This document shows, piece by piece, positions 62,291 through 64,000 of a stretch of DNA of 64,000 nt. The number at the start of each line of letters is the position of its first letter. Within the stretch, counting starts at the first letter, position 1. The translations under genes and the position numbers were made by a program. Location: contig DFGI01000051.1 of the NCBI GenBank assembly GCA_002371705.1, positions 7,111-71,110 of the forward strand, written 5' to 3'. The stretch is from Bacteroidales bacterium UBA3754. GTDB taxonomy: Bacteria; Bacteroidota; Bacteroidia; Bacteroidales; UBA1715. The notes under the pieces were generated by a model. The model saw only the letters and a program-made list of their open reading frames with translations, was not told where the DNA came from and made no database searches.

Positions 62291-64000
62291 TTACTTATAA
62301 TTTCTTTGTTTCAATTCAACAAATTCGAATTTCAGTTCTTCCTTGTGAAGTTCTGGTTCAACGTCTTTGCCTTTGTATTCCCAAGCGCCAACGTATGCGA
62401 ACTTGTCGTCTTGACGAAGAGCTTCGCCTTCTTCTGTTTGGTATTCCTCACGGAAGTGACCACCGCACGATTCTTCACGGTGAAGAGCGTCACGTGCAAT
62501 CAACTCGCCTAATTCAAGGAAGTCGGCAACACGGTTTGCCTTTTCAAGTTCAACGTTCAATTCGTTTGCACTACCAGGAATACGAACATTTTTCCAGAAT
62601 TCAGCACGAAGTTCCTGAATTTGTTTAATACCTTCCTGAAGACCTTCTTTCGTACGACCCATACCAACGTGTTCCCACATAATGTGGCCAAGACGTTTGT
62701 GGATGCTGTCAACAGATTCAGTCCCCTTGATGTTCATCAACTCGTCGATGTGAGCTTTTACATCGGCTTTAACTTTGGCAAATTCGCCAGAGTTCGTGTC
62801 CATACGAGGTGTATGAAGTTCGTCAGCCAAGTAATTCTGAACAGTGTAAGGAATTACGAAATATCCGTCGGCCAAACCTTGCATCAACGCAGAAGCACCA
62901 AGACGGTTTGCTCCGTGGTCAGAGAAGTTTGCCTCGCCAGCAGCGAACAAGCCAGGGATTGTTGTCTGCAATTCGTAGTCAACCCAGATACCACCCATTG
63001 TGTAGTGGATAGCAGGATAAATCTTCATTGGAGTTTCGTAAGGATTGTCGTTGGTGATTTTCTCGTACATCTGGAACAAGTTTCCATAACGAGCTTCAAC
63101 AACGTCTTTTCCTAAACGTTCGATAGCATATTTGAAATCCAAGAATACTGCACCGCCGTTTTCAACGCCGAAACCGTGGTCGCAACGTTCTTTTGCGGCA
63201 CGTGAAGCAACGTCACGAGGAACCAAGTTACCGAATGCAGGGTAACGTCTTTCCAAGTAGAAGTCGCGGTCTTCTTCTGGAATATCGGAAGCTTTCTTCT
63301 TGCCTTCGCGGATTGCCTGAGCATCTTCGGCTTTCTTAGGAGCCCAGATACGACCGTCGTTACGAAGTGATTCAGACATCAACGTAAGTTTTGACTGGAA
63401 TTCTCCGTGAACAGGAATACACGTCGGGTGGATTTGCACGTAGCAAGGATTTGCGAAATACGCACCTTTCTTATATGCTTTCCAAGCGGCAGAACCGTTG
63501 GAACCCATAGCGTTTGTTGACAAGAAGAACACATTTCCGTAACCGCCAGTAGCAAGAATCACAGCGTGACCGAAATGAGCGTCGATTTCGCCAGTGATAA
63601 GGTTACGAGTTACAATACCACGACATTTTCCGTCAACTACAACGATATCCATCATTTCTGTACGAGTGTACATTTTCACAGTACCTTTACCGATTTGGCG
63701 GCTCAAAGCACTGTAGGCACCCAACAACAATTGTTGTCCAGTCTGACCTTTTGCGTAGAATGTACGGGAAACTTGTGCACCACCGAATGAACGGTTAGCC
63801 AACAACCCTCCGTAATCGCGAGCGAAAGGAACACCTTGAGCAACGCATTGGTCGATGATGTTGTTGCTTACTTCAGCCAAACGATATACGTTAGCTTCGC
63901 GAGCGCGGTAGTCACCACCTTTGATTGTATCGTAGAACAAGCGATAAACGCTATCGCCGTCGTTTTGATAGTTCTTTGCAGCATTGATACCACCCTGTGC
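62291..64000 (-). CDS. sdhA: Succinate dehydrogenase/fumarate reductase flavoprotein subunit, N-terminus cut by window edge
   Basis: The frame is open to the right edge: the first visible residues are [18 protein letters not shown]. About 570 residues are present, including [10 protein letters not shown] and the [16 protein letters not shown] flavin/active-site segments. The Rossmann start and the flavin-linked His, normally just before AQGG, are outside. In Bacteroidetes the enzyme mainly works as fumarate reductase in anaerobic respiration. The cytochrome b subunit would lie outside the window. Confidence 0.95.
   Translation of the reverse strand, partial: AQGGINAAKNYQNDGDSVYRLFYDTIKGGDYRAREANVYRLAEVSNNIIDQCVAQGVPFARDYGGLLANRSFGGAQVSRTFYAKGQTGQQLLLGAYSALSRQIGKGTVKMYTRTEMMDIVVVDGKCRGIVTRNLITGEIDAHFGHAVILATGGYGNVFFLSTNAMGSNGSAAWKAYKKGAYFANPCYVQIHPTCIPVHGEFQSKLTLMSESLRNDGRIWAPKKAEDAQAIREGKKKASDIPEEDRDFYLERRYPAFGNLVPRDVASRAAKERCDHGFGVENGGAVFLDFKYAIERLGKDVVEARYGNLFQMYEKITNDNPYETPMKIYPAIHYTMGGIWVDYELQTTIPGLFAAGEANFSDHGANRLGASALMQGLADGYFVIPYTVQNYLADELHTPRMDTNSGEFAKVKADVKAHIDELMNIKGTESVDSIHKRLGHIMWEHVGMGRTKEGLQEGIKQIQELRAEFWKNVRIPGSANELNVELEKANRVADFLELGELIARDALHREESCGGHFREEYQTEEGEALRQDDKFAYVGAWEYKGKDVEPELHKEELKFEFVELKQRNYK

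Noticed and set aside
1..64000. tRNA, rRNA or transposase genes
   Set aside because: No cloverleaf-like or rRNA-like stretch and no transposase or integrase motif was recognised on either strand by reading; a dedicated tRNA search was not possible here.

Overview
The window is a stretch of chromosome from a member of the Bacteroidetes, most likely order Bacteroidales. The evidence is a fused murF-alr gene, a small-protein block rpmB-rpmG-DUF4295, several proteins with type IX secretion (T9SS) sorting tails, gingipain-like (C25) peptidase, and many promoters of the Bacteroidetes housekeeping type (TTTG, about 19 bases, TAnnTTTG). No rRNA, tRNA, integrase, transposase or CRISPR array was seen. 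Both edges cut through genes: a SpoIIE/PP2C phosphatase on the left and sdhA/frdA on the right.

Layout. 1-10.8 kb: murF-alr, a FadL-type porin, sppA-lpxK, a DUF6913 protein with dapA, ftsY, and the ribosomal protein block. 11-25.6 kb: a polyprenyl-phosphate type glycosyltransferase, pfkA-murI, a TonB receptor with a BatA-type protein and a T9SS type B protein, a WaaL/Wzy-like ligase, a possible outer membrane phospholipase, a roughly 1 kb graveyard of broken genes and hairpin repeats, then iorA. 25.6-32.2 kb: lipoproteins, an OmpA-family protein, a NarX/NarL-type two-component pair, a nitroreductase and SlyD. 32.2-37.6 kb (minus strand): a compact run holding an aromatic amino acid lyase, a FabG-like reductase, an outer membrane protein and a ketoacyl synthase, which resembles a cut-down aryl-polyene/flexirubin locus. 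37.7-48.3 kb: bL31, a YwqK/MORN-repeat protein, RNase G, a 29-residue AURKAIP1/COX24-like protein, HU, PpiD, LptC, a TPR protein, an outer membrane protein and coaX. 48.4-51.5 kb: DUF4294, a polyprenyl sugar-phosphate transferase and a radical SAM/SPASM protein.

The most striking region is 51.6-61.3 kb. A single 529-residue protein joins a complete ECF sigma factor to one inner-membrane helix, a Pro/Gln-rich periplasmic linker and a C-terminal outer-membrane beta-barrel. It therefore looks like a sigma factor anchored in both membranes, with no separate anti-sigma gene. The same promoter-like motif (TGCAGTCTTTT, 15 bases, ATATATAT) lies before this gene and before two envelope or secreted protein genes 4-9 kb downstream (an S74-domain T9SS protein and a small lipoprotein). 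Between them lie an M4 metallopeptidase, a C25 peptidase and another T9SS cargo, and a 23-bp tandem repeat sits just upstream of one motif copy. I propose that these form a self-contained surface-sensing sigma system with its own local regulon. The architecture and the shared motif are read directly from the sequence; the regulatory link is inference.

The right end holds sdhB/frdB and the start-truncated sdhA/frdA of succinate dehydrogenase/fumarate reductase.
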